A stretch of 64,000 bases of DNA from Phyto melanocephala (Eukaryota > Arthropoda > Insecta > Diptera > Rhinophoridae), in assembly GCA_941918925.1 (NCBI GenBank), contig OW799236.1:100022562-100086561 (forward strand), read 5' to 3'. Each line of letters starts with the position of its first letter. Within the stretch, counting starts at the first letter, position 1. The notes beneath the pieces were generated by a model, which saw only the letters and a list, made by a program, of their open reading frames with translations, was not told the origin of the DNA and searched no databases. A program made the translations under genes and the position numbers. Positions 45,501 through 51,506 of this stretch are shown here, piece after piece.

Positions 45501-48044
45501 AATTGTAGAAATTTCACACGGAATGACAAACCTATATATACCCTTTTTCACTGTGTGAAGGGTATAAAAAAAGGAAAAGCGCTATATTCCGCCGAATATA
45601 TTTATGTATATAGCGCCGATTCTGTTAATACCCTAGACCGTCATGTTAGTAAAAGTTGGTTTCAAATGACTTTTTAGTTTTCTTAGAAATAATTTCTGAG
45701 ATTACGGCTTATAATTTGGTATCTTAATCGTGTTCAAAAATTATTAAGGAGTTTAAAAAATTTTGATATATTAAAAATAAACATACTATATATTTTTTCA
45801 ATAATTTTTGCCTATTAGTGACAAATTTGTTCAAAATTTTTCATGAGAATCTCCAGAGGGATACCAAATTTATAAACAGTAATAACCGTGTCTATAAATT
45901 ATACTATTTGCTCATATCTCAGAGAGTTAAGGGACGATTATGCTGATTTCCATTTTTAAAAGCTTATGAACAGGGGATTAAGCTCTGTCAGTCTGTCCTT
46001 TTGACCGTGTGTATGTTGAAATCAACTTTTGAAGCACCCCGACATCGCCTGGAACCGCGTGAAGTATTAAAATATTGGAAATAAGCGGGAGAAGATCGGC
46101 ATTTAAAATCAGAAAAATCGGTACATAAACTGAGATATAACAAAAAACCACGACCATCTCGTTTTTTTTATTTTATATATTATTTAAATTTTTATTTTTT
46201 TTTTATTTTTTTTTTTGAAACATACATGAGTAAACTCAATTTACAATTTTACAATGGGATGTTTTCATATACATATCTATGTTTTTTATACATACATATG
46301 TATGTACGTATTTTATATGAGATGAATGGTGATACAAAAAATTGTTATTGCATGACTACACGTTGCACGGCCGAGTATTGCACTCTTACTTGTTTTTCCA
46401 CTTTTGGTTTTTAGAAGCATTACCTTTTACAGCACTCATTTGAATAAAAGTTGTTGTTGTTCTAAAAAAAGCAAATTGATGAAGAATTTTAAAGAGAACT
46501 CATATGAAATAAATGGTATTTTTGAGAAGCTCGGCAAAAAATATGTCGAGTGGCGGCTATTAATTGATAGTAGCAAAGAAAGCCTTAAGGCCGTTTTACT
46601 ATATATAGGCAACGAGAAGGCATCTCTACCTATTGCACATGCCGTGAATTTAAAAGAAACATATAAAACTATGACAACTTTATTAAGAAACTTGAACTAT
46701 GAAAATCACAATTGGAAAGTAAGTTGCGACTTAAAAGTCTTTGCTATATTAAGCGGCCTCAAAGGTGGCTATACGAAGTATTGTTGTTTCCTATGCCTCT
46801 GGGATAGCTGAGATCGTGAAAATCACTAAATAAAAAAGGATTAAAAAACAAGATCCGAAATCACCCTAGGCCTACATAATGCAAAGTATTCTGCATTGAT
46901 TAAAAATGACAATGTAATGTTACCACCACTTCATATAAAGCACTAAACAAAGTACAGTCTTTGCTTATTTAAAAACAATATTTTCAAATCCTTTATCTGC
47001 AAAAATTGGTGAAGGCGTTTTGAATGGTCCTCAATTTCGAAAATTGCTTCTAAGCACTACTTTTGAAGATTTGTTATCACCAGATGAGCACCTGCTCATC
47101 TGTTAATTAAAATACAACTACTTGTTACCTTTGTTTATACCTTCACTTTATCGGGGAAAAAACTCGAATTTATGGATGGATTTTCATGCAATAAAATTTA
47201 TTTTATTTCTTATACATTCAGCTTTGAGACCAAGTACTAAAACGCATGTTTTCAATTATCAAAAAGTCAAACATTTAAATTTTTTAAGAACTAAAAAAAT
47301 TGTATTAAATATTTTTTTTTTTAATAAATTAGTATAACCATAACGAGCTATAAGAGCTATCTTTAAAAATTTAATTTTATTAAATAATTTAATAAAATTT
47401 AATTAAAATATCTGGCACTACTGTGCTGATATTTTACGATGAAAAATATTTTTCACCAGGTGTTGGAAAATATTTATGGATTATCAAATCGCTTAAAAAA
47501 GAATACTTTTTATTCCAATTTTATGAAATTGATTTCTTTTTTGTATTTTATTGCAAAAATTAACCTAAAAGTGTAGTTTGTTCTACCTGGTTGTTGAAAA
47601 ATACTAAATAAGTCATTATTTTAAAGACTTTCTTTTAAGTTGTGTAAACACACTCAAGAATTACTTACCAAAGTTTGGAAAATCTAAACATGATTCACTA
47701 GTTCTTTGCAAATGCAACAAATGATTCAGCCAAGTGTTTAGTTCATCTTCAGAGTCCATAACAATTCCAAATCCACCTTCTTTTGAAGCAAGTGCAATAA
47801 CAAATTTATGTTTTGTGTATAATCGTCGATTTATATTAAAACAATTTTTAATTTGTATTATTCGTTTGGGTGTAAAGCCTGATTTGAACTTTTTTTCGTT
47901 ATCATAATACTCTAGTCGAGCAGTGTTCGAGGATGTTTCATTACACAACACAAAAAATTTTCTTTTCATTGTTTTTAACTTCTTATAATAACCATAAAGT
48001 AGAACATCTTTACCATTAAAACCCGATATACGTTGCTTTGACAT
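15510..48044 (-). CDS. chico: Chico, insulin receptor substrate
   Basis: Eight coding exons on the minus strand: 47669-48044, 44149-44326, 38195-38320, 30872-31008, 22437-22647, 21646-21728, 16653-16752, 15510-16317. All junctions are GT/AG and every phase matches, giving 2,019 bp (672 aa) against about 968 aa for Drosophila Chico. Chico links the insulin receptor to PI3K and Drk/Ras signalling. Exon 1 carries the PH domain (LKTMKRKFFVLC, LEYYDNEKKF, KNCFNINRRL). Exons 2-3 carry the PTB domain (DNVWQAIIQKKG; MEIGRQSSLGPGELWMETED). Exon 4 has RKRSSS, exon 5 ERCDSLPSRNRS, exon 8 RAYSVGSK, DNGYLEMKPI (PI3K docking), LYYASLDLP and EYAKINFD. Start MSKQR follows a likely 5' UTR acceptor (TTTGTAG). 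Introns reach 8.2 kb and are full of transposons; no exon is broken. Confidence 0.93.
16318..16652 (-). other. chico intron 7
   Basis: Short intron. It carries one solo end of the CAAGGCGAATTCA hAT-like MITE family near 16520-16545. Confidence 0.5.
16882..17152. mobile_element. 271-bp hAT MITE in chico intron 6
   Basis: TIRs CAGTGCTATTCAA / TTGAATAGCACTG with perfect 8-bp duplication TTTTAGAA (16874-16881, 17153-17160). Subterminal GGTACGCG/GGTACACG motifs. No coding capacity. Confidence 0.92.
17310..18545 (+). repeat. DINE-1-like A copy split by a mariner
   Basis: 5' hairpin and CCGACCCCATAAAG on the left; 'attttctgaaagcctatgattagg' through 'ccacgaccacctcg' on the right. The 3' half is absent. 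A mariner occupies 17397-18320 at a TA in the conserved AAAGTATATATTTTC motif. Confidence 0.85.
17397..18320 (-). pseudogene. Internally deleted mariner-like transposase (copy 1)
   Basis: Flanked by TA (17395-17396, 18321-18322); removing it restores the host repeat. On the minus strand the frame opens MNRLTNEQRLQIIELYYQNA (N-terminal helix-turn-helix) and then jumps by an internal deletion to FSDEAQFWLNG (first catalytic Asp), TVNGERYREM, a frameshifted FQQ..GAT block, and PPRSCDLTPLDYFLWG (third acidic block). 924 bp; inactive. A different but related copy is in the Mulk intron. Confidence 0.85.
19376..21331 (+). mobile_element. Harbinger element, near complete but broken
   Basis: TIRs CACCCCAATTCTAAATA / TATTTAGAATTGGGGTG with 3-bp duplication ATA (19373-19375, 21332-21334), 1,956 bp. 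Subterminal GGGAAT-rich repeats mark both ends. Decayed + strand frames encode the HARBI1-type DDE nuclease: GIGKDCGVSVDQ (near 19910), IGCVDGSHDRIISPPKNKHL (first Asp, near 20090), VDALHPGACHDSFIWNSGEW (second, near 20280), and KCRNVVERTNGVLK (Glu, near 20560). In-frame stops and an internal gap before the last block show it is inactive. No separate MADF/Myb-like partner frame is identified. Confidence 0.88.
21332..21408 (+). repeat. Solo mariner end (second copy)
   Basis: Inverse of 18244-18320: AAGTGCTATTATCTTTTTGG and the following CAGCTGACGCACGTTTCGTG agree base for base or nearly so. No transposase remains. Confidence 0.8.
21830..22045 (+). repeat. DINE-1-like C fragment in chico intron 5
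   Basis: Starts near TGGTGCGAAGGGTATATAGC; keeps GACTAGGGAAATCAATC and the 'tatgtggtatcaatcttttgcaaatatcc' block. Confidence 0.65.
22055..22302 (-). repeat. DINE-1-like B 5' fragment in chico intron 5
   Basis: Inverse of the subfamily B 5' end: CACCATTTTTTGGTGG hairpin with GGTATAAAAAG, 'tatatactttatggagtc', and GCTCTATCGTGCTTTCAACAG. Confidence 0.7.
22793..22932 (-). repeat. DINE-1-like A 3' fragment in chico intron 4
   Basis: Right end only: TTCGGCCGTGCCGAA, CAACGTGTAGTCATGCAATAAC, ending at 'acatcccattg'. Confidence 0.75.
23210..24217 (+). pseudogene. DD37E-type Tc1/mariner transposase, frameshifted
   Basis: ATG at 23210 opens MDYEEKVREKIITIF, with a paired helix-turn-helix (RTYKSIANEIKVSRQTVSRV) and a basic GSGAKKG linker. 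The first Asp is in CIMDDETYV. One frameshift near 23785 and a second near 23927 (where TTTTGGCCC is followed by ACCTAGCG) break the frame; the second destroys the codon for the second Asp before LASCHY. The last block is ELRPIERYW, with Glu 38 residues after that position, so 37 residues lie between. This spacing is the mosquito-described ITmD37E type. Single copy here, in chico intron 4, + strand. TIRs not delimited. Confidence 0.8.
24218..24825. other. chico intron 4 segment, unassigned
   Basis: AT-rich sequence 3' of the DD37E transposase. It probably includes that element's 3' end, but I could not match an inverted repeat confidently. Confidence 0.3.
24826..25588 (-). repeat. DINE-1-like A copy in chico intron 4
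   Basis: 3' hairpin at left, a core of A-rich low complexity (24918-25162), then GGCTCAGCTGGGATTCGATG-like text (here GCCTCAGCTGGGATT) and 5' hairpin CACTGTGTGAAGGGTATA at right. Confidence 0.85.
25657..27002 (-). repeat. DINE-1-like A partial copy split by another copy
   Basis: 25657-26083 is the 5' half of a minus-strand copy up to 'cctatatataccctttt'. Its last bases, CACTGTGTGAAGGGTATA, reappear at 26984-27002 after a complete + strand copy. The rejoined site matches intact copies such as 25560-25585. Confidence 0.85.
26084..26983 (+). repeat. DINE-1-like A complete copy, nested head-to-head
   Basis: Complete from TATACCCTTCACACAG to CTCTTACTTG, with the longest T-rich core in the window (26508-26808). 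It is inserted in the T run of the host copy, which fixes the family's outer ends to within a few bases. Confidence 0.9.
27003..27418 (-). repeat. DINE-1-like C/A mosaic copy
   Basis: Starts with the GGCTCAGCTGGGATTCGATG block, then carries subfamily C text (GTTATGAGGCGATTGTGCTG, 'gatctgagaaacatatagttgcttc') and ends in GTGAAGGGTATAAAAA. Confidence 0.75.
27455..27990 (+). repeat. DINE-1-like C truncated copy
   Basis: Begins AAGGGTATAACATATAGC, keeps GACTAGGGGAGTCGATTGAG and the core also seen at 7870-7990 (GATACGATATGCCTCTA). The 3' half is missing. Confidence 0.65.
28150..29822 (-). repeat. DINE-1-like C copy split by a Helitron
   Basis: 28150-28794 matches the inverse of 8100-8400 (GGTTAAGCCCTTTCATTTTATACC). 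29665-29822 continues with GGAGGCGATTGTGCTGG and 'gataccatatacagatttgtgcaac'. The split is at the Helitron 28795-29664. Confidence 0.7.
28795..29664 (+). mobile_element. Helitron with internal 121-bp tandem array
   Basis: A^TCTATATATATAAAAG at the left and GCGCGCCGGGTTTGGCTAG^T at the right: canonical Helitron ends and A/T target. It contains a (GT)n run at 28819-28840 and six tandem units starting at GTGGGC (28934, 29056, 29176, 29298, 29420, 29541), each carrying the palindrome GGGC..GGCCACGCCC and a CCGATT..GAAACTTTGCACACAT block. No Rep/helicase frame; non-autonomous. Confidence 0.85.
29960..30560 (-). pseudogene. Element Y relic (unclassified transposon-borne protein)
   Basis: Minus-strand frames, interrupted by stops, include AITSDYLKHDKVAVYL, then SSFANLIAYEEDFGMPAEWH and HGKVVCDGIGANLK, then SLQFSHQDRILDPTALFQWA. 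I recognise this as a repetitive protein common in arthropod assemblies (consensus like EDFGI-AEWHFFATSHGK--CDG-GG), probably a transposase. I cannot assign a superfamily. In this copy the expected G-G is G-A. Inactive. Confidence 0.6.
31009..31483. other. chico intron 3, exon-proximal part
   Basis: AT-rich, no recognised element or coding homology. Confidence 0.3.
31484..31640 (-). mobile_element. Helitron 3' end fragment
   Basis: Minus-strand reading ends ...CAAAACAACGTTTGCCGGGTCAGCTAG followed by T, in pieces the widespread arthropod Helitron 3' terminus with CTAG^T. The 5' limit is uncertain. Confidence 0.65.
31670..32035 (-). pseudogene. LINE endonuclease fragment
   Basis: The frame carries RPESGTSIDHVFINITDDIL and CSLTDHN, the SxxxDH and S/TDH region near the C-terminal end of APE-type endonucleases in Jockey/CR1-like LINEs. 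The N-terminal half of the frame does not fit, so it is rearranged. A PHD-type ORF1 relic of possibly the same element lies at 34190-34500. Confidence 0.6.
32105..32165. repeat. Half copy of the GGGCCGTATTCATAA MITE
   Basis: Matches one arm and the centre of 2479-2595 ('catattttaggtttattaaaggcttatttgacagatg'). It is abruptly joined to AACAAGTAAGAG, a DINE-like terminus. Confidence 0.65.
32198..33290 (+). repeat. DINE-1-like B copy, longest in window
   Basis: 5' hairpin TATACCCGCCACC...GGTGGGGGTATA, CCCATAAAGTATATATATTC, GACGATCTAGCTATGTCCGTCCGTCTGTCC, and a ~900-bp core with two related CCATATAACG blocks (near 32827 and 33098). No 3' hairpin. This text is the closest in the window to Drosophila INE-1. 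Confidence 0.8.
33444..34171 (+). repeat. DINE-1-like A copy with 9-bp flanking direct repeat
   Basis: Complete copy. It interrupts the LINE ORF1 relic. TTTATTTTC occurs immediately on both sides (33435-33443 and 34172-34180). Confidence 0.85.
34190..34500 (-). pseudogene. LINE ORF1 relic with PHD-like zinc finger
   Basis: Minus-strand frame: FCGQCRLEGKEHQDIIECDKC, then FHISCTNLNKQK and YYCNKCDESG, a C4HC3-like PHD arrangement typical of ORF1 in some Jockey/I-type LINEs. It continues after a frameshift with MRDAITFMSKQYDEILRG (coiled-coil-like) until the DINE insertion at 34171. Not a host gene as far as can be seen. Confidence 0.6.
34676..35353. mobile_element. 678-bp MITE with ~205-bp TIRs (element X family)
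   Basis: TIRs start CACTGCTCTGCA and extend about 205 bp each (34676-34885 versus 35150-35353), with a TAA duplication (34673-34675, 35354-35356). The arms include 'actatgtggactatatggattttgacgcgc' and 'catcagatcggga', which also lie at the outer ends of X relics 1 and 2. No coding capacity; probably a non-autonomous partner of X. Confidence 0.85.
35590..35760 (-). repeat. Element X 3' region fragment
   Basis: GAAAATCCATGGATAAATTC and CCCGATAAAGTGAAAG match the non-coding 3' part of X relics 2 and 3. Confidence 0.5.
35873..36538 (-). repeat. DINE-1-like A/C mosaic copy in chico intron 3
   Basis: 3' hairpin TTCGGCCGTGCCGAA at left, T-rich core in the opposite sense to other copies, subfamily C 5' half ('ggggcgattgtgctg'), GTGAAGGGTATAAAAAG at right. 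Confidence 0.8.
36560..38074 (-). pseudogene. Element X relic 2, N- and C-terminal coding parts
   Basis: From the outer end (GCAGAGCAG near 38064) reading leftwards: a terminal region shared with the 34676 MITE; N-terminal frames DSDLVFCVDAEGL and ESRLFIDLS (near 37150-37300); an internal gap; then the C-terminal block LGIVSDEQVERFHQQLN (36811-36905) and the 3' region with TAACTACTTGTTACCTTTGC. Stops are frequent. A 106-bp MITE sits at 37888-37993. Confidence 0.65.
37888..37993. mobile_element. 106-bp Harbinger-like MITE
   Basis: GGGCCGAATTACGG...AATTCGGCCC with CAG duplicated at 37885-37887 and 37994-37996. Removing it restores the X terminal region. It shares the GGGCCG start with the MITE at 2479. 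Confidence 0.8.
38321..38877. other. chico intron 2, exon-proximal part
   Basis: AT-rich, nothing recognised. Confidence 0.3.
38878..39702. mobile_element. 825-bp TIR element with repeated ATCGTACGTGACA motif
   Basis: TIRs GGGCAATTCCATG / CATGGAATTGCCC, flanked by ATAT on both sides (38874-38877, 39703-39706). Inside, ATCGTACGTGACA occurs at 38893, 39067 and 39253, and ATCGTATGTAACA at 39267. No coding frame. Confidence 0.75.
39838..40032 (-). repeat. DINE-1-like A 3' fragment
   Basis: 'gagtgctaaattcggccatgc', CAACGTGTAGTAATGCAATAAC, 'aaaacatcccattgtaaaattataaatt'. Directly followed by a second right end at 40034, a head-to-tail partial duplication. Confidence 0.7.
40034..41140 (-). repeat. 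DINE-1-like A copy split by a MITE
   Basis: 3' end at left ('gctatattcccccttgccgaatc'), A-rich core 40570-40790, 5' end at right ('cactgtgtgaaggatata'). Interrupted at 40155-40538. Confidence 0.8.
40155..40538. mobile_element. 384-bp TA-flanked MITE
   Basis: TIRs TGTGACAGCGCATA / TATGCGCTGTCACA extend to about 30 bp (AGAAAGGGAC). TA lies on both sides (40153-40154, 40539-40540). Excision restores the DINE-like sequence CATACATATATAAAAACATC seen at 44940-44965. Tc1/mariner-type non-autonomous element. Confidence 0.9.
41148..41481 (-). repeat. DINE-1-like diverged 5' half
   Basis: 'actgggattcgaacctacg', 'gttgatttcaacacacacacggacag', ending GAAGGGTATAAAAAG. More diverged than other A copies. 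Confidence 0.7.
41506..42261. mobile_element. 756-bp MITE with AGCTGGAGTTACATACCAT ends
   Basis: Inverted ends AGCTGGAGTTACATACCAT and ATGGTATGTAACTCCAGCT with TA on each side (41504-41505, 42262-42263). Inner sequence includes matching GCGTTG..GCGTTTGATAC pieces. No protein recognised. Confidence 0.8.
42769..43480 (+). pseudogene. Gypsy-type pol relic: protease and RT
   Basis: Protease motif at 42772 reads DMGAELLAIPKTS (family DTGA), followed by LLAANDTEINTYGKKLLSL and IADVPHAIVDADFM. Then CGDFRLRNAKLAHNSYLIR and IQDFA from the reverse transcriptase, and shifted text equivalent to the HIVxENGIKxHPxK motif. Multiple stops and deletions. In chico intron 2, + strand. Confidence 0.75.
43481..44148. 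other. chico intron 2 segment near exon 2
   Basis: Contains a (TATATG)-like simple repeat (43725-43770) and, at about 43870-44010, text similar to the non-coding middle of element X relic 2. No gene seen. Confidence 0.35.
44817..45572 (-). repeat. DINE-1-like A copy in chico intron 1
   Basis: Complete: TTCGGCCGTGCCGAA at left, A-rich core 44995-45160, TGAGCTGGGATTCGATGCC, and CACTGTGTGAAGGGTATA at right. Confidence 0.85.
45600..45950 (-). repeat. DINE-1-like C fragment
   Basis: 'tttctgagattacggcttataatttggt', 'tgctcatatctcagagagttaaggg' in minus orientation. Both ends lost. Confidence 0.5.
45953..46397 (+). repeat. DINE-1-like A truncated copy
   Basis: Starts within 'aaagcttatgaacagggg', keeps GTGTGTATGTTGAAATCAACTTTT-like text (in two pieces), a short T-rich core, and the 3' end as CACGGCCGAGTATTGCACTCTTACTTG. 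Confidence 0.75.
46440..47340 (+). pseudogene. Element X relic 3 (best-preserved central region)
   Basis: The open frame to 46811 reads EWRLLIDSS-like text (VEWRLLIDSSKESLKAVLLY), then LPIAHAVNLKETYKTM, CDLKVFAILSGLKGGYTKYC and CFLCLWDS. The family's following NHY...LPPLHIK block appears broken (VMLPPLHIKH near 46920), then GEGVLNGPQFRKLLLSTTFE near 47010. The 3' region (47121-47230) matches X relic 2. The first D (IDSS) and second D (CDLK) that I take as candidate catalytic residues are both present. Upstream part replaced by a DINE copy. Confidence 0.7.
47341..47668. other. chico intron 1 beside exon 1
   Basis: AT-rich; may contain the 3' terminus of X relic 3. The chico donor (GTAAGT on the minus strand) is at 47663-47668. 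Confidence 0.3.
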
Positions 48045-48110
48045 CTTGTTTCTACAAATAAAAAATAAAAACGTAAAATGAAATAAATTAGTTGACACCT
48101 TTTTGACCAA

Positions 48111-48271
48111 TACAATATTAATTGAAAAAAAGGACCATTTATTAAATTACAAAACTAATTTTTAGAATTAAAAAAGGGCCAGACATTGTAGCAGTGGTTT
48201 ACAATAAAAGCAAAAAAGTAGTATTTAATAATGTTAATACAATTTTTTTTAATATTAAATATTTATATAAA
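48111..48271 (-). promoter_or_regulatory. 5' region of chico
   Basis: The ATG exon probably starts after the acceptor TTTGTAG (about 48051-48057), so a non-coding first exon and promoter lie further right, possibly beyond the repeats at 48271-49097. No core promoter motif identified. Confidence 0.3.
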
Positions 48272-48330
48272 AACAAGTAAGACAACCATATTCGGCTGTA
48301 TTAAATCTTATATATCCTTCATAAACGTGT
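48271..48330 (-). repeat. DINE-1-like 3' end fragment
   Basis: CAAGTAAGACAACC, 'attcggctgtattaaatcttatatatcc': eroded terminal hairpin. Confidence 0.6.
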
Positions 48331-48400
48331 AAATAAATAACTAGTATGTTTAAGCATATATAAGTTGTTAATAAAACAGATTTCTTAAATGTTTCTCTTA

Positions 48401-49096
48401 TTTACCCTTTTTTTCACAGTGAAAAAGGGTATATATAGGTTTGTCATTCCGTGTGAAATTTCTACAATTTTCATTTCCGATCCCATAAAGTATATATTTT
48501 CTGAAAGCTTATGAATAAGGGAGTTGATTAAGTTCTGTCAATCTGTCCGTGTGTATGTTGAAATCAACTTTTTGAAGCCCCCGACATCACCTGGACTCCG
48601 GTGAGGTATTATAATATCAGAAATATTCGGGAGTAGATCGGTATTGAAAATTAGAAGCATGTGTACATAAACAACTGAGAAAGGAGCAAAAAACCACGGC
48701 CACCTCGTTTTTTTTAACACAATAACAACACACATACATACAAACGTGGTATACTGGTTAGAGAAAACGTGGCATCGAATCCCAGCTAAGCCAAAAAAAA
48801 AATTTTTTTTTAAATTTTTTTTAAAATTTTTTTTATATATTATTTATGTTTTTATTATTTTTTTTATTTTTCTTTTATGTTTTTATTTTTTTTTTTTTAA
48901 TATTTTTTTTTTATTTTTTTTATTATTTATATTTTATCATTTTTTTTTTATACCTTTCTTTTATTTTTTAACATATGTATGTAATGTATGTATGTATGTA
49001 TGTTTTTTATATGTATGTACATATTTCATGAGATGAATGGTGATACAAACTATTGTTATTGCATGACTGCACGGCCGAAAATAGCACTTTTACTTG
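48401..49096 (+). repeat. DINE-1-like A copy upstream of chico
   Basis: 5' end slightly altered (TTTACCCTTTTTTTCACAGTG..AAAAAGGGTATATA), T-rich core 48790-48970, 3' end CTGCACGGCCGAAAATAGC and TTTTACTTG. Confidence 0.82.
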
Positions 49097-49835
49097 TTTT
49101 TTTAGAAGATATATTTATTTCAAATAGTACTCAATGCAGTAGTTATTTTTCTTAATATTTTTCTTCTGTTCGAATGATTTTAATACATTTATTAAAATAT
49201 TTGTTAGTATTGCATTTTGCATTCTTAATAAGGTTTATTTTATTTTTGTTAACACTATCTTGAATTTTCACATTATGAATATGCTGTTTGCAATCATAAC
49301 ATATAAATTTAATTAAACATTTTAACCCCAAGGATTCCCGCTGGGTACTGAACAAGGCCTGAACATTTATTTGAGTAAAAAAACTTTGCTACATTATCCT
49401 GCACATTCACCTTATATTAATCCTTTTGCATTAATGGCATTCGGCCATTGCAAATTATTATTTCAAGTACGCACTTTTTTAGGCTTTTTCTGTATTATAA
49501 TTTCACTGTAATATTAGGTATATTATATTTTATATATTTTAAATATTTTTACGGATCCTTGCAAATTATGTATGTTTTATTAGCAACTAGACAGTTTTTA
49601 TATAGAGAAAAAATTAATGGAAATTAAAATAAAAAAAAATTTCAGTTGGAAATGTCAATGCAAATTTATTAAAGTCGACCAAATTGTTTTAAAAGCTGTA
49701 AATCGCAACAGATTGACCCCTTTTCAAAAATTGTTTTTTAATCTCACAAATACAATTCAGAGGTAGGTATGAGTTTCCATTTTAGGTAATTTCGTCGATA
49801 CATATTTAATTCGGTATATATATCTTCATTCACGT
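49097..49835. other. chico-gus interval, unassigned
   Basis: AT-rich sequence without recognised coding or repeat structure. Confidence 0.3.
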
Positions 49836-49839
49836 TATA

Positions 49840-50900
49840 CTTTTCACTGTACAAAAACTTTTAATTTCATAGAGCGCCAATTTTCTTTTAGTGAAATTGT
49901 GATATATAAGTTTTTAATAGTATTAATAGTAAATGTATATTTGAATATAAATATTTAAATTTAAATTGTGTGTAATATACCCTATACTGTACAAAAACCT
50001 TTCATTTCACAGAACGAAAATTTAGCACCTGAAGCTAAACTTTCTTCTGTTCAATTTGTTTGTGTTTTTATATAGCAAAAGATATGGTGGCATTTCAGTT
50101 TTACAGAATGAGAATTGAGCCCCAAGGCTCAACTAACTAACTAATGGCGGCTTTGTCAACTAAAGTTTTTTGGGACTTACTTAAATAATAAAAAAATATA
50201 TTAATTTGTTTTTATGCCTACTAAAAACTTTTGTATTTTCGTAAACTTATCTCTGTTTCTTAATGGGTTAATAAATTTAAAAAAGTATGTAGAAAAATCT
50301 ATTTAAAAGCTTTCAAACAAACAATATAGTGGAAAATCGCATACCTCAGCATGAAAATATATAAAATCTTCAGGGGTATATAGTTCGAAAACTATGCGTT
50401 TCTCAGGCTTTTACCATTTTAATTTTTATTTCAGTTTCACAAATCGAGAAACGACTTCAGGGTGTCAGTTCTTGTTCTTAGAAACTCTAAAATGATTCAC
50501 CCCTTGAGTGACAACTCCCGTTAAGGGAGACGGTGAAATAAAAATTTGTATGATGACATGAAAAAACTTTTCATTATAGTTTCACAAAAACAGCATTGAT
50601 CCCTGATACTTTGAGTATATAGTTATTAGTTAACTAGATTTAAGCCAAACTTTTTATTTCACAAATCGAGAAACGACTTCCAGGGTGTCAGTTCTTGTTC
50701 TGAGAAAGTCTAAAATTAATAACTCCTTGAGTGACAATTCCCGTTTAGTGAGACATTCAAATAAAAAAGTTTTGTAATTTGTATGATGACATGAAAAAAC
50801 TTTTTATTAGTTTCACAGAACCAGCATTGAGCCCTGATACTTTAAGCGTAAATATTTGCAAACCATACAAAATGGTGTCACCCAACCTATTACGCTACAA
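49840..50900. repeat. Degenerate long tandem array (~222-bp units)
   Basis: Two clear units start TTTCACAAATCGAGAAACGA at 50435 and 50657, each with AGGGTGTCAGTTCTTGTTCT, TTGAGTGACAA.TCCCGTT and GTATGATGACATGAAAAAAC. Weaker relatives ('tttcacagaacgaaaattt', 'ttttacagaatgagaattgagcccc') begin near 49855, 50005 and 50097. Confidence 0.65.
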
Positions 50901-51506
50901 AAACTTTCAAAATTTTTACGAGAATAGATCCGCAGTGCCATATTTGTCCTCTTGATTATCAAAATTAAGTTTTTGTCACCAAAGTACTATTTACTTTCGC
51001 GATAACTAATCTCGCCAGTCAATAGAAAATTATAAAAAATGGATTATATACATACATGATCAAACGCAAATTTATTGAATATGCTTCTAAAAATCACATT
51101 TTATAATTAAAAGGCCTTGCAATATTATTAATATATTTTTTTAATTGTACACTTCACACATACTCATAACTTTTATTGTTTAAAAACAAAAAATTACGTA
51201 GTTTTTCAGAATTGGTCTGTTAAAATGGTACCGCAAACACTTAGGCATTGTCTACAGATACAATTAAATTTGTTAAATATTACTGTCTACGCTACGAAAC
51301 ACTGTTTATTCAAAATAATATGTGCATAGCCCACATATAGAAACATGTTGATGATTACTAGTTTGCCGCACAAAACACAAATGTTAATTTGCATATTTGA
51401 AAGTTAAATTTATTTTTTTATTTTAATTATATTTACGTGTTAATATTTCAGTTTTTAATATATTTGTGATAAAATATGGCAACATTATAATTTTTTTTCT
51501 GGCTTA
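50901..51506. other. Unassigned interval
   Basis: No coding homology or repeat unit recognised. Confidence 0.25.
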
